NCBI RefSeq assembly: GCF_000515215.1
Contig: NZ_KI911557.1
Location: 3,715,741 to 3,779,740, forward strand
DNA: 64,000 nucleotides
DNA from: Methylomonas sp. 11b
GTDB lineage: Bacteria; Pseudomonadota; Gammaproteobacteria; Methylococcales; Methylomonadaceae
Reading direction: 5' to 3'
Both the position numbers and the translations under genes were made by a program. Positions 56,335-64,000 of the stretch are shown piece after piece (position 1 is the first letter of the stretch; the number at the start of each line of letters is the position of its first letter). The notes under the pieces were generated by a model. That model saw only the letters and a list, made by a program, of their open reading frames with translations, was not told where the DNA came from and ran no database searches.

Positions 56335-57987
56335 TTAGTTGGCTTCGATCAGACTAGGATCGTAATCTTCCGGCGCATCAAAACCCAACAGATTTAAAAC
56401 GGTTGCCGCTACATTGGATAGACCGGCTTTCGGTAAATCCTGGCGCAATGTGTAACCTGGGTTTTCTCCGGAGATCAACACAAACGGCACCGGGTTTAAG
56501 GTGTGGGAGGTTTTGGCTTTAGCGCGGCCTTCGGCATTGCGCGTGACATTGCCTTTCTTGTCGAGCTCGTACATTTCGTCGGCGTTGCCGTGGTCGGCGG
56601 TGATGATCGCGGTGCCGTTCATTTCCAGAATCACCGGAATCAAACGTGCCAATTGCAGATCCAGGCCTTGCATCGCGGTAACCGCCGCTTCGAAATTGCC
56701 GGTGTGGCCGACCATGTCGCCGTTGGCATAATTGACCCGCAGGTATTTGTATTTACCGCTGCGCACCGCGTCGATCAGGGCGTCGGTGATCTCCGCGCAT
56801 TTCATCCACGGCCGTTGTTCGAACGGCACCACGTCGCTGGGGATTTCGACATAAGTTTCGGAAGCCTCGTCGAATTTACCGGAGCGGTTACCGTTCCAAA
56901 AATACGTCACGTGACCGAATTTTTGAGTTTCGCTGATCGCATATTGGCTGATACCGTTTTTGGCTAAATATTCGCCGAGAGTGCGGTCGATGGTCGGTGG
57001 TTCCACCAGAAAGCGCGGCGGTAATTTGGTATCGCCGTCGTACTGCATCATGCCGGCGTAAGTCACTTTCGGCAGCGGGCCGCGCTCGAATGGGCTGAAT
57101 TGCTCTTCGATAAAGGCCCGGGAAATTTCGATAGACCGGTCGCCTCGGAAGTTAAAAAACACCACCGCATCGCCGTCAACGATAGTGCCTAGCGGTTGGC
57201 CGTCTTTGGCAATTACGAAACCGGGCAAATCTTGGTCGATGACGTTGGCTTCGTTGCGGAAGGTTTCAATCGCTTCGTGGGCGCTGGCAAATTGTCTGCC
57301 CAGACCCAGTACGTGAATGTCCCAGCCGCGTTTCACCATGCTCCAGTCTGCTTCATAACGATCCATGGTGATTTGCATGCGGCCACCGCCGGAGGCAATC
57401 GCCACGTCGAACTCAGAGCTGCGCAAGCCTTCCAGGTAAGCTTCAAACGGATCGACATACTCCAACGCAGAAGTCTCGCCGACATCGCGGCCATCCAACA
57501 GGATATGCAAGCGCACTTTGGCTACGCCTTCTTGCTTTGCCTGCTCGATCATCGCTTTCAGATGGTCGATATGCGAATGCACGTTACCGTCGGAGAACAG
57601 ACCTAAGAAATGTAAAGTGCCGCCTTGCTTGGCGGTGGCGATCACGTCGTGCCAGGCTTGGCCTTGCCAGAGGTGGCCGCTGCTGATGGATTCGGCGACC
57701 AATTTGGCGCCTTGCGCGAACACCCGGCCGGCGCCGAAGGCATTGTGTCCAACTTCGCTATTGCCCATGTCTTCGTCGCTGGGCATGCCGACAGCGGTGC
57801 CGTGCGCTAGCAGTTTGATCATTGGATAGCTGGCCATGTAACGGTCCAGATTAGGTGTGCGCGCGGCTTTGACTGCATCGCCATCTTCGCGCGGCGAAAT
57901 GCCGACGCCGTCCAGCACGATGGTAACGACAGGACCGGGGGAGGCGGGAAAACGGGAAGATTTTGCTAATTTCATGGTGTTATTCAA
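56335..57987 (-). CDS. gpmI: 2,3-bisphosphoglycerate-independent phosphoglycerate mutase
   Basis: 550 residues, slightly longer than the usual ~510. The alkaline phosphatase-superfamily core shows [20 protein letters not shown], the nucleophile Ser in [41 protein letters not shown] and the metal motif [12 protein letters not shown]. It interconverts 3- and 2-phosphoglycerate. Start ATG 57987. A ~27-residue N-terminal tail precedes the fold; I cannot tell whether a later start is used. Confidence 0.94.
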   Translation of the reverse strand: MNNTMKLAKSSRFPASPGPVVTIVLDGVGISPREDGDAVKAARTPNLDRYMASYPMIKLLAHGTAVGMPSDEDMGNSEVGHNAFGAGRVFAQGAKLVAESISSGHLWQGQAWHDVIATAKQGGTLHFLGLFSDGNVHSHIDHLKAMIEQAKQEGVAKVRLHILLDGRDVGETSALEYVDPFEAYLEGLRSSEFDVAIASGGGRMQITMDRYEADWSMVKRGWDIHVLGLGRQFASAHEAIETFRNEANVIDQDLPGFVIAKDGQPLGTIVDGDAVVFFNFRGDRSIEISRAFIEEQFSPFERGPLPKVTYAGMMQYDGDTKLPPRFLVEPPTIDRTLGEYLAKNGISQYAISETQKFGHVTYFWNGNRSGKFDEASETYVEIPSDVVPFEQRPWMKCAEITDALIDAVRSGKYKYLRVNYANGDMVGHTGNFEAAVTAMQGLDLQLARLIPVILEMNGTAIITADHGNADEMYELDKKGNVTRNAEGRAKAKTSHTLNPVPFVLISGENPGYTLRQDLPKAGLSNVAATVLNLLGFDAPEDYDPSLIEAN

Positions 57988-58067
57988 TGGGTGGTACTTT
58001 GGAAGTTAAAGGAAATGGGGTCAGATCAACAGCGGAAATGGCGCTTGGGCGATGACAAAGCTGAACA

Positions 58068-58646
58068 TCATACCTGATCGGCAAGGTCCAACAGCACGTC
58101 CTCATAAATCGCGTTTAAATCCAGCGTGATGTTCAAGCCGGCTAGCGGCAGACGGTCGCCGATGTTGGAAAAACTATGTAACAACCAGCCTTGCGCAGTG
58201 CGCTGAAAACAGTCAATAGCCTGGCTTTGGCTGTCGATCAGCCAGTAATGTTGCAGGCTGTCGAGTTGGCGGTAGGTGGCAAATTTGGCGCCGCGATCAA
58301 ACGCTTCGGTGGAAGGTGACAATACTTCGGCGATGAATAGCGGATGCTGTTTGAACAGGCGGTTGTCGCGGTCTTTGGCTTCGCGGGTCACCAGCACATC
58401 GGGGTAGAAAAACGCGTTAGCTTTAGTAACATTGACTTTCATGTCGGAGATATAGGTGCGGCAGGGAGTGTCTTTCAGATGTTGTTTAAGTAGAAAGAAC
58501 AGATTCCCGGCGATTGAAACATGCGCATCGCTGGCACCGACCATGGCCCAAACCTCGCCGTCGAGATATTCATGTTTGATTTGCGCCGAGGCCTCGCCTT
58601 GCAGGTAGTCTTCCGCGCTTAGTTTTAATTTTTCTGCCAGAGCCAT
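58068..58646 (-). CDS. Uma2-family putative endonuclease
   Basis: 192 residues from ATG 58646 (MALAEKLKLSAEDYLQGEAS). It has the Uma2 (PD-(D/E)xK-like) pattern: YLQGE...HEYLDGEVWAMVGAS, SDMKVNV, YPDVLVT and FIAEVLSPSTEAFDRGAKFATY. Function in cells is not known. The frame extends to 58889, but the added N-terminus (Cys/Trp/Phe-rich) has no family match, so I use the internal ATG. It has a degenerate GGTCAG-type neighbour at its 3' side but no other link. Confidence 0.82.
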   Translation of the reverse strand: MALAEKLKLSAEDYLQGEASAQIKHEYLDGEVWAMVGASDAHVSIAGNLFFLLKQHLKDTPCRTYISDMKVNVTKANAFFYPDVLVTREAKDRDNRLFKQHPLFIAEVLSPSTEAFDRGAKFATYRQLDSLQHYWLIDSQSQAIDCFQRTAQGWLLHSFSNIGDRLPLAGLNITLDLNAIYEDVLLDLADQV

Positions 58647-58889
58647 CGCTGATTTGTCTTGGATATATAAAACGATTCTAACGGTTGCCGGGTAAATGTG
58701 GAACCCTCGCGCCAAGTATTTCGCTAGGAATTTTGCTAAGCAAAACGTCTGCGCTTGCTTGGGCTGTATATAAGATTTTTCAAAAAATAAGACCTCAACG
58801 TGTCTCAGTCTTAAACACCCGATATTTGCGCAGCTAAACCTCCAAGCCCAGCATGGATTTCTATAGGCGATACGCCAAAAAGCTAGCAA

Positions 58890-59185
58890 ATAACTGATTG
58901 CGATTGAACATAGCTCATCCTTTCGAACGAAACCCGCTGATGACGGAGCAGTGTCTTCGATTACCCAATCAGGTAACCATCCCGAAATAGGTAATCGCTT
59001 TATGAAAAATCTTTCAACGCTTTATTTTGCCGGCAAGTGTAATTTTATCTCCCCAAATGAACCATACGTCCCTTTTTTGGAATCAACCCGCGGGAAAGGC
59101 AACGCTATCAAGTTGTACTTCCCGCTAAGTTGATTAGATAACTTTATGGTCTGGTCGATAACAATAACAATTTTTGGAGAGAACA
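58890..59185. other. Intergenic region upstream of small secreted protein
   Basis: About 296 bases with no supported gene; the ORF 58951-59133 lacks a ribosome-binding site. GGAGAG at 59176 serves ATG 59186. Confidence 0.4.
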
Positions 59186-59569
59186 ATGAACAAAACTGCT
59201 TTGCTCACGACAGTGTTTACAAGTCTTGCCGCTTTTATAGAGCCGGCCGCAGCAAAAAGTGTCACGTTGTTGCCTGTCGTTTGCAGCCAAGGTACCCCGA
59301 CAGCGGCAGTCTTTCAAAAGCAAGGGGCTCTGTTCAGTAATTTGGGCTTTAATGGCGGAAGTGTTAGTGTTCCCGGAATATGGCATACCACGATCACCGA
59401 TAACCAAACTACTCTCCTTCTGGATTTCACAGATACCAATGAGCGGCCGGCGCCATCGATTTTTTTGGCTAGTGTAACCCTACCAAAAGGAACGCATTTG
59501 CTAACGTATCACTCGGAAAACTTGAACACTGGCGAAACGTGCGACTTTTTGATCAATTCAAAGGTTTAG
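59186..59569 (+). CDS. Small secreted protein
   Basis: 127 residues from ATG 59186 with TTGGAGAG upstream. Signal peptide (MNKTALLTTVFTSLAAFIEP, cleavage after AAA-K). The mature part is beta-rich (KSVTLLPVVC, then TDNQTTLLLDF, ILASVTLP) with two Cys. No family recognised. Preferred over the frame start at 59174. Confidence 0.65.
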   Translation: MNKTALLTTVFTSLAAFIEPAAAKSVTLLPVVCSQGTPTAAVFQKQGALFSNLGFNGGSVSVPGIWHTTITDNQTTLLLDFTDTNERPAPSIFLASVTLPKGTHLLTYHSENLNTGETCDFLINSKV

Positions 59570-59852
59570 TCTGTCTGGCGGCTGCCGACAGGCGAGACGC
59601 CGAAATACAGACAAGAAATCAATATCCATAGAATCCATCAAGCCAAACTAAACAGGCAAGGCTGTTGGGAAGATCTTATTCGGCGGAATACGGTAAACCG
59701 GTTCCGCCGAATGGGCTGCACCAAACAAATCGGCCATGTGTTTGCGGGCTGACTATCTAACTTAAGAAACCAACTTTTCCAAAACACTGCGCGTACAATT
59801 TAAGCCATCACATTGTTTGTCTGGATTGCTTAAATCTTCAAGAGGTGCCGCC

Positions 59853-60809
59853 ATGACCATACCCCAACCGCATAACCCGCTTGAGCAGTTGCAGGAAAAT
59901 TGCCGCTATTTCGAATATACCCAAGCCGCCGATCCAATCGGTTCAGGAACGATTTCCAAACTGCCGTTCGCCAATTTCGGTAGCGAGTTACATCAAAGCG
60001 GCGAAACTCGGGTTATCCCGCTGGATGTCAGCGCGCAATTAAATTGTCCCGGCCCGGCCACAAGTCCGGCGTTGTGCGCGAACTTTGTCAGAATTCTGGC
60101 CGGCGAGTCGCTGGCGACTAATTTCAATGCCACCTCGCTGTTGTTTTACGTGATGTACGGCAGCGGCCACACCGAATTCGATGACCTGACTATTCCGTGG
60201 CAAACCGGCGATTTTGTGGTGCTGCCGATAGGTAAGGACACCCGGCATTTTGCCGACAGCGATGCGGCTTTTTATCTGGTGCACGACCAGCCCTTGTTGA
60301 CTTACCTGGGCGTCAAAGCCGAAACGCAGTGCTTTAAACCGACGCTGTATACCGCAGCCGATTCTCTTCGCGAGTTGGCTGCGGCGCAAAAAGCAGCGGA
60401 GGCGGTGAATCGCAACCGCATCAGTGTGTTGCTGGCCAACAAAGCCATGGACCAAACCTTGACCGTGACTCACACGCTGTGGGCGATGCTGGGTGTGTTG
60501 CCCAAGGGCGCGGTGCAATTGCCGCATCGGCACCAATCGGTAGCCTTGGATTTGATTCTGGATTGCGCGCCGGGTTGTTACACCCTGGTCGGGCCGCAGA
60601 TTTCGGCTAACGGCCAGATCGTCAATCCCACCCGCGTCGATTGGCAACCCTATTCGGCCTTCATCACCCCTCCGGGCTACTGGCACGCGCATTACAACGA
60701 GTCGGATAAAGAGGCGCATTTGATTCCGTTGCAAGACGCCGGATTACAGACTTATTTGCGCAGTTTGGATATTAAGTTTGTGTTGCCGGATGGGAGTGTT
60801 TCGGGGTGA
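59853..60809 (+). CDS. Bicupin protein
   Basis: 318 residues from ATG 59853, AGAGGTG upstream. Two cupin units are visible: ATSLLFYVMYGSGHTEFD followed by DFVVLPIGKDTRHF, and PHRHQSVALDLILD with AFITPPGYWHAHYN. The second has a clear His-x-His ... His metal site, the first is weaker. The layout recalls bicupin dioxygenases such as gentisate 1,2-dioxygenase, but substrate and activity cannot be assigned. Confidence 0.75.
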   Translation: MTIPQPHNPLEQLQENCRYFEYTQAADPIGSGTISKLPFANFGSELHQSGETRVIPLDVSAQLNCPGPATSPALCANFVRILAGESLATNFNATSLLFYVMYGSGHTEFDDLTIPWQTGDFVVLPIGKDTRHFADSDAAFYLVHDQPLLTYLGVKAETQCFKPTLYTAADSLRELAAAQKAAEAVNRNRISVLLANKAMDQTLTVTHTLWAMLGVLPKGAVQLPHRHQSVALDLILDCAPGCYTLVGPQISANGQIVNPTRVDWQPYSAFITPPGYWHAHYNESDKEAHLIPLQDAGLQTYLRSLDIKFVLPDGSVSG

Positions 60810-60837
60810 GGCTATTTAGGCAATTGAGATTGTTCCG

Positions 60838-61512
60838 TTAATGATCTTCTGTTCCGGTTTTCGTTTCATCGTACATACTGTCTATCAACTCGCCAAAAAT
60901 TTTCATCTTTCCCTCTTTTGAGCATAGCAATTCAGGGCTCATACCATCCAAGACACCGTTAAATTTATTCAAGAAATTTAAGTATGATTTTTCTTTCTCC
61001 TCTCGTGTCCAGAGATGATCAACCGGTGTTTTAAAGGAATTCACTCGAATAATTGAAGCGTCAATACTAGAGAGTACTCCGAAACAGGTGTTTGTGAATT
61101 TAAGTCTCGGCCACGCATCTATCGGGGTATTATTATTTTGAAGCTGTTCACAACGAGATCGGATTTCTGGGGTTTCGAAAGAAATAGGTTCAACTCGATG
61201 TCCGAATTCATTGCGTATTTTTCTAATTAGATTTAGATCGCTATATACTGATTTAGTTAGTAGTCCCGTTAGATAGCAGAAATCTATTCGGGATGAGAAA
61301 CTTCCTGCCACGCCGTTGAATTCTAGAAATTGCTGAACAATTTTTCTGTCATCCACTAGCTTCTTACTAATAAGTAGCTCTAGCCGGCTGTCGAGAAATG
61401 CTGCTGCCATAAGTGCGCACCCCCGATCAGATTCTGGTGAAAGTGTTTGTCGGAATTCAAAGGCCTCCTGGGCAAAAGACCTTAGGTCTTCCGGTAGGTT
61501 ATCAATGACCAT
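60838..61512 (-). CDS. MltR-like protein (mannitol repressor family)
   Basis: 224 residues. The signature ESDRGCALMAAAFLDSRLELLI, SFSSRIDFCYLTGLL and DLNLIRKIRNEFGHRV matches the MltR/DUF4145-type helical family. MltR itself acts as a repressor of the mannitol operon, but no sugar genes are nearby, so a specific target is not implied. The base composition is AT-richer than the neighbours. Start ATG at 61512. Confidence 0.7.
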   Translation of the reverse strand: MVIDNLPEDLRSFAQEAFEFRQTLSPESDRGCALMAAAFLDSRLELLISKKLVDDRKIVQQFLEFNGVAGSFSSRIDFCYLTGLLTKSVYSDLNLIRKIRNEFGHRVEPISFETPEIRSRCEQLQNNNTPIDAWPRLKFTNTCFGVLSSIDASIIRVNSFKTPVDHLWTREEKEKSYLNFLNKFNGVLDGMSPELLCSKEGKMKIFGELIDSMYDETKTGTEDH

Positions 61513-61629
61513 TTCTTTTGATATTCAAAAAAGTTTCTTTAACTTACATAGCTCGTTTAGGGGTGCCTAACTCGAGGATTTCAAATGCTGTTCACCCCCC
61601 CAAGTTTAGCCGGATAGCTAAGCCACTGG

Positions 61630-64000
61630 CTACGTTTTCGCCCCCAACCTCGCCAACAACTTCTCCAAAAACACCACCTTATCCTCCATATCCTTGAAGG
61701 TTTGGGTAAAGCGTAATTTGTCCGCGCCATCGAATTTATACACCTGCGATTGGCTTTGAATCATCAGGATCAACTCGCCGGTATCGATCTGCGGGGTGGC
61801 GGTAAAGACGATGCGGCCGCCGGTGGCGTGGGCTTCAATTTTGCGGATGCCCAGATGCGCGGCTTGTTGTTTCAGTTCGGTGATCGCGAACAAGGCTTTG
61901 ACTTGATCCGGCAATAAACCGAAGCGGTCGATCATTTCGATTTTTAATTTGCGCAAATCGTCTTCGGTTTCGGCGCTGGCAATGCGTTTGTACAGCACCA
62001 AACGAGCGTGGATGTCCGGCAAGTAGTCTTCCGGAATCAACGCGGCGATTTGCAAATCCACTTCCGGGCCGGTATCCAGCGGCGCGTCCAGTTCCGGTTG
62101 TTTGCCGGATTTCAAGGCTTTGACCGCGCGCTCCAACAACTCGGTGTACATGGTAAAGCCGATTTCCTGAATCTGGCCGCTTTGCTCGTCGCCCAGCAAT
62201 TCCCCGGCGCCGCGGATTTCCATGTCGTGCGAAGACAGCATGAAGCCGGCACCCAGTTCGCCGGAGGTCTCGAAGGCTTCCAGACGTTTGATGGCGTCCT
62301 TGGTCATTAACGACTTGGGCGGCACGATGCAGTAAGCATAGGCGCGGTGATGGGAACGACCGACTCGGCCGCGTAACTGATGCAATTGAGCCAGACCCAG
62401 CTTGTCGGCGCGGTTGATGACGATGGTGTTGGCACTGGGGATGTCGATGCCGCTTTCGATGATCGTGCTGGCAATCAGCAGATTGAAACGCTGGTGGTAA
62501 AAATCCAGCATGATCTGCTCCAGCTCGCGTTCGGCCATCTGGCCGTGGGCGATCTGAATCCGCGCTTCCGGCACCAGTTCGCTCAGCTCGCGCATCATTT
62601 TTTCCATGCTTTTCACGTCGTTGTGCAGGAAAAACACCTGGCCACCGCGTTTGATTTCCCGTTGGCAGGCTTCCTGTACTTGCGAGTCTATCCATTCGGT
62701 GACGAAGGTCTTAATGGCATGGCGATTTGGTGGCGGTGTGGCGATGATGGAAATATCGCGCAGCCCGGCCATGGCCATGTTCAAGGTGCGCGGAATTGGC
62801 GTCGCGGTCAGCGTCAGCAAATCCAGTTCGTGGCGCAGCTTTTTGAAATGCTCTTTTTGGGTGACGCCAAAACGGTGTTCTTCGTCGATGATCACCAGGC
62901 CCAGGGCTTTGTACCGCATTTCCTTGGATAACAGCTTGTGCGTACCGATGACAATATCAACTTTGCCGTCCGCCAAGTCGTCGGCGATGGCTTTTTGCTG
63001 TTTAGGCGTAACGAAGCGCGAGGTGACTTCGATACGCACCGGCCAGTCGGCGAAGCGGTCGCGAAAATTTTGATAATGCTGCTGAGCCAGCAGGGTGGTC
63101 GGCACCAGCACCGCGACTTGTTTACCGCTTTGCACTGCCACAAAGGCCGCGCGCATCGCCACCTCGGTTTTGCCGAAACCGACGTCGCCGCAAACCACTC
63201 GATCCATCGGTTGAGTGGCGGCCATGTCTTGCAGGATGGCTTCGATGGCGCTGAGCTGATCCGGGGTTTCCTCGAAGGGGAAGGCGGCTGCAAAGGCGTT
63301 GTAGTCGCTGTTGTCGATGTTAAAAGCAAAACCTTCGCGGGCCGCGCGTTTGGCGTGGATGTCCAGCAATTCGGCGGCCACGTCGCGGGCGCGCTCCATG
63401 GCTTTTTTCTTGGCCTTGCTCCATTGGTCGGTGCCTAAACGATGCAGCGGGGCGTTTTCGGCGCTGACGCCGCTGTAACGACCGATCATGTGCAGCGACG
63501 ATACCGGCACATAAATCTTGTCGTTATTGGCGTATTCCAGCATCAAAAACTCGGCGTCGATACCGCCGACGTTAAGGATCTGCAAACCCAGGTAACGACC
63601 GACGCCATGTTCCTGATGCACCACCGGCGAACCGATGCTCAGCTCGTCGAGGTTGTTGAAAATGTTTTCCAGCGCCCGCGCCGCGGATTTTTGCCGGCGC
63701 CGGCGTTGCTGGACTTTTTCGCCGCTGAGCTGGCTTTCGGTGATGATGGCTAGTTTTTGATTCTCGAGCCAAAGCCCATGATCCATCGGCGCGACGACGA
63801 TGCATGGTGAATGATCGGTTTGGAGAAACTCCGGCCAGCTTTGTACTTGTTTCGCAGTGAGTTTGACGCTTTTTAGTTTGTCGATCAGGCCTTCGCGGTG
63901 GCCGGCGGTTTCGGCGACGAAAAGGATTTTACCGGCAAAGCCTTCGATGAATTGGCGCAGGCGTTGGGCGGGTTCTTTCAAACGGCTGTCGATAGCCACA
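61630..64000 (-). CDS. mfd: Transcription-repair coupling factor Mfd (N-terminus outside window)
   Basis: About 790 residues of the C-terminal part of Mfd (full length about 1150); the frame continues past the right edge, so GTG 63999 is internal. Present: end of the UvrB-like region, RNA polymerase-interacting domain (VHQEHGVGRYLGLQI), helicase motifs GDVGFGKTEVAM (Walker A), VIIDEEHRFG (DEEH box), TATPIPRTL, the ATTIIESGIDIPSAN motif and QLRGRVGRS, and the C-terminal UvrA-inhibiting domain. It removes stalled RNA polymerase at lesions and recruits UvrA. Confidence 0.95.
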   Translation of the reverse strand, partial: VAIDSRLKEPAQRLRQFIEGFAGKILFVAETAGHREGLIDKLKSVKLTAKQVQSWPEFLQTDHSPCIVVAPMDHGLWLENQKLAIITESQLSGEKVQQRRRRQKSAARALENIFNNLDELSIGSPVVHQEHGVGRYLGLQILNVGGIDAEFLMLEYANNDKIYVPVSSLHMIGRYSGVSAENAPLHRLGTDQWSKAKKKAMERARDVAAELLDIHAKRAAREGFAFNIDNSDYNAFAAAFPFEETPDQLSAIEAILQDMAATQPMDRVVCGDVGFGKTEVAMRAAFVAVQSGKQVAVLVPTTLLAQQHYQNFRDRFADWPVRIEVTSRFVTPKQQKAIADDLADGKVDIVIGTHKLLSKEMRYKALGLVIIDEEHRFGVTQKEHFKKLRHELDLLTLTATPIPRTLNMAMAGLRDISIIATPPPNRHAIKTFVTEWIDSQVQEACQREIKRGGQVFFLHNDVKSMEKMMRELSELVPEARIQIAHGQMAERELEQIMLDFYHQRFNLLIASTIIESGIDIPSANTIVINRADKLGLAQLHQLRGRVGRSHHRAYAYCIVPPKSLMTKDAIKRLEAFETSGELGAGFMLSSHDMEIRGAGELLGDEQSGQIQEIGFTMYTELLERAVKALKSGKQPELDAPLDTGPEVDLQIAALIPEDYLPDIHARLVLYKRIASAETEDDLRKLKIEMIDRFGLLPDQVKALFAITELKQQAAHLGIRKIEAHATGGRIVFTATPQIDTGELILMIQSQSQVYKFDGADKLRFTQTFKDMEDKVVFLEKLLARLGAKT

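Noticed and set aside
58015..58035. GGGGTCAGATC string resembling transposase-flank sequence
   Set aside because: Too short to support a mobile element; no transposase nearby.
58647..58889. N-terminal extension of the Uma2 gene
   Set aside because: The added 81 residues are Cys/Phe rich without family match, and the internal ATG fits the family start.
58951..59133. 60-residue ORF before the secreted protein
   Set aside because: No ribosome-binding site and no recognisable features.

Overview
The window looks like a chromosomal segment of a gammaproteobacterium. Gene content and protein style (ffs-dnaX-ybaB-recR block, rne/rluC divergence, orn/rsgA, agmatine-route putrescine genes) would fit a Methylococcales-type methanotroph such as Methylomonas. 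No methane-oxidation gene lies in the window, so this lineage call is only a moderate-confidence inference.

Layout. (1) 1-21426, all on +: the distal half of an extracellular contractile injection system (eCIS, phage-tail-like) locus. It starts inside a gene with a hydrophobic C-terminus, then gp25-like and J-like baseplate proteins, a long gpI-type tail protein, three consecutive genes sharing one N-terminal module, a large conserved protein with a disordered middle, an AAA+ ATPase, a 1273-residue DUF4157 (eCIS core) protein carrying an HNH-like nuclease motif and a long glycine/beta-rich tail, and a translationally coupled TPR protein. Sheath and tube genes must lie upstream of the window. 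(2) 21640-26200: an accessory patch with a low-GC membrane-anchored methyltransferase, a Cys-rich mini-protein, a complete group II intron with its maturase, and about 0.8 kb without recognisable genes. (3) 26209-36660: housekeeping genes: agmatine deiminase and N-carbamoylputrescine amidase, RNase E (-), RluC, a HAD phosphatase, an S49 peptidase, the 4.5S SRP RNA, DnaX, YbaB, RecR and a HIT protein. (4) 36688-42027, on -: an unusual operon with a fused E1 alpha-beta 2-oxoacid dehydrogenase, E2, acyl carrier protein, GNAT-like transferase and WalW-like deacetylase, with no E3. (5) 42150-47514: RsgA, an M48 protease, Orn, a double-length CrcB fluoride channel, SerS and a truncated haemoglobin. 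(6) 47567-64000: mixed signalling and small secreted proteins (chemotaxis receptor, pentapeptide-repeat protein, an ApaH homologue lacking every metal ligand, HD-GYP phosphodiesterase), a cobalamin-binding-type protein, GpmI, a Uma2 nuclease-fold protein, a bicupin, an MltR-like protein and the 3' part of mfd.

How the genes work together. The eCIS genes form one continuous transcription-like block in which starts and stops often touch, so baseplate, ATPase, presumed cargo and TPR protein are probably made together. AguA and AguB are consecutive steps from agmatine to putrescine. The E1-E2-ACP-GNAT-WalW operon reads as a pathway that makes an acyl group, loads or transfers it, and modifies a surface glycan; this is inferred from order and families only.

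The observations I rate highest are the single-chain CrcB whose second half has lost TM1 and its pore motif, the DUF4157/HNH-like protein, the ApaH pseudo-enzyme, the three-gene family in the eCIS locus, and the E3-less dehydrogenase operon.
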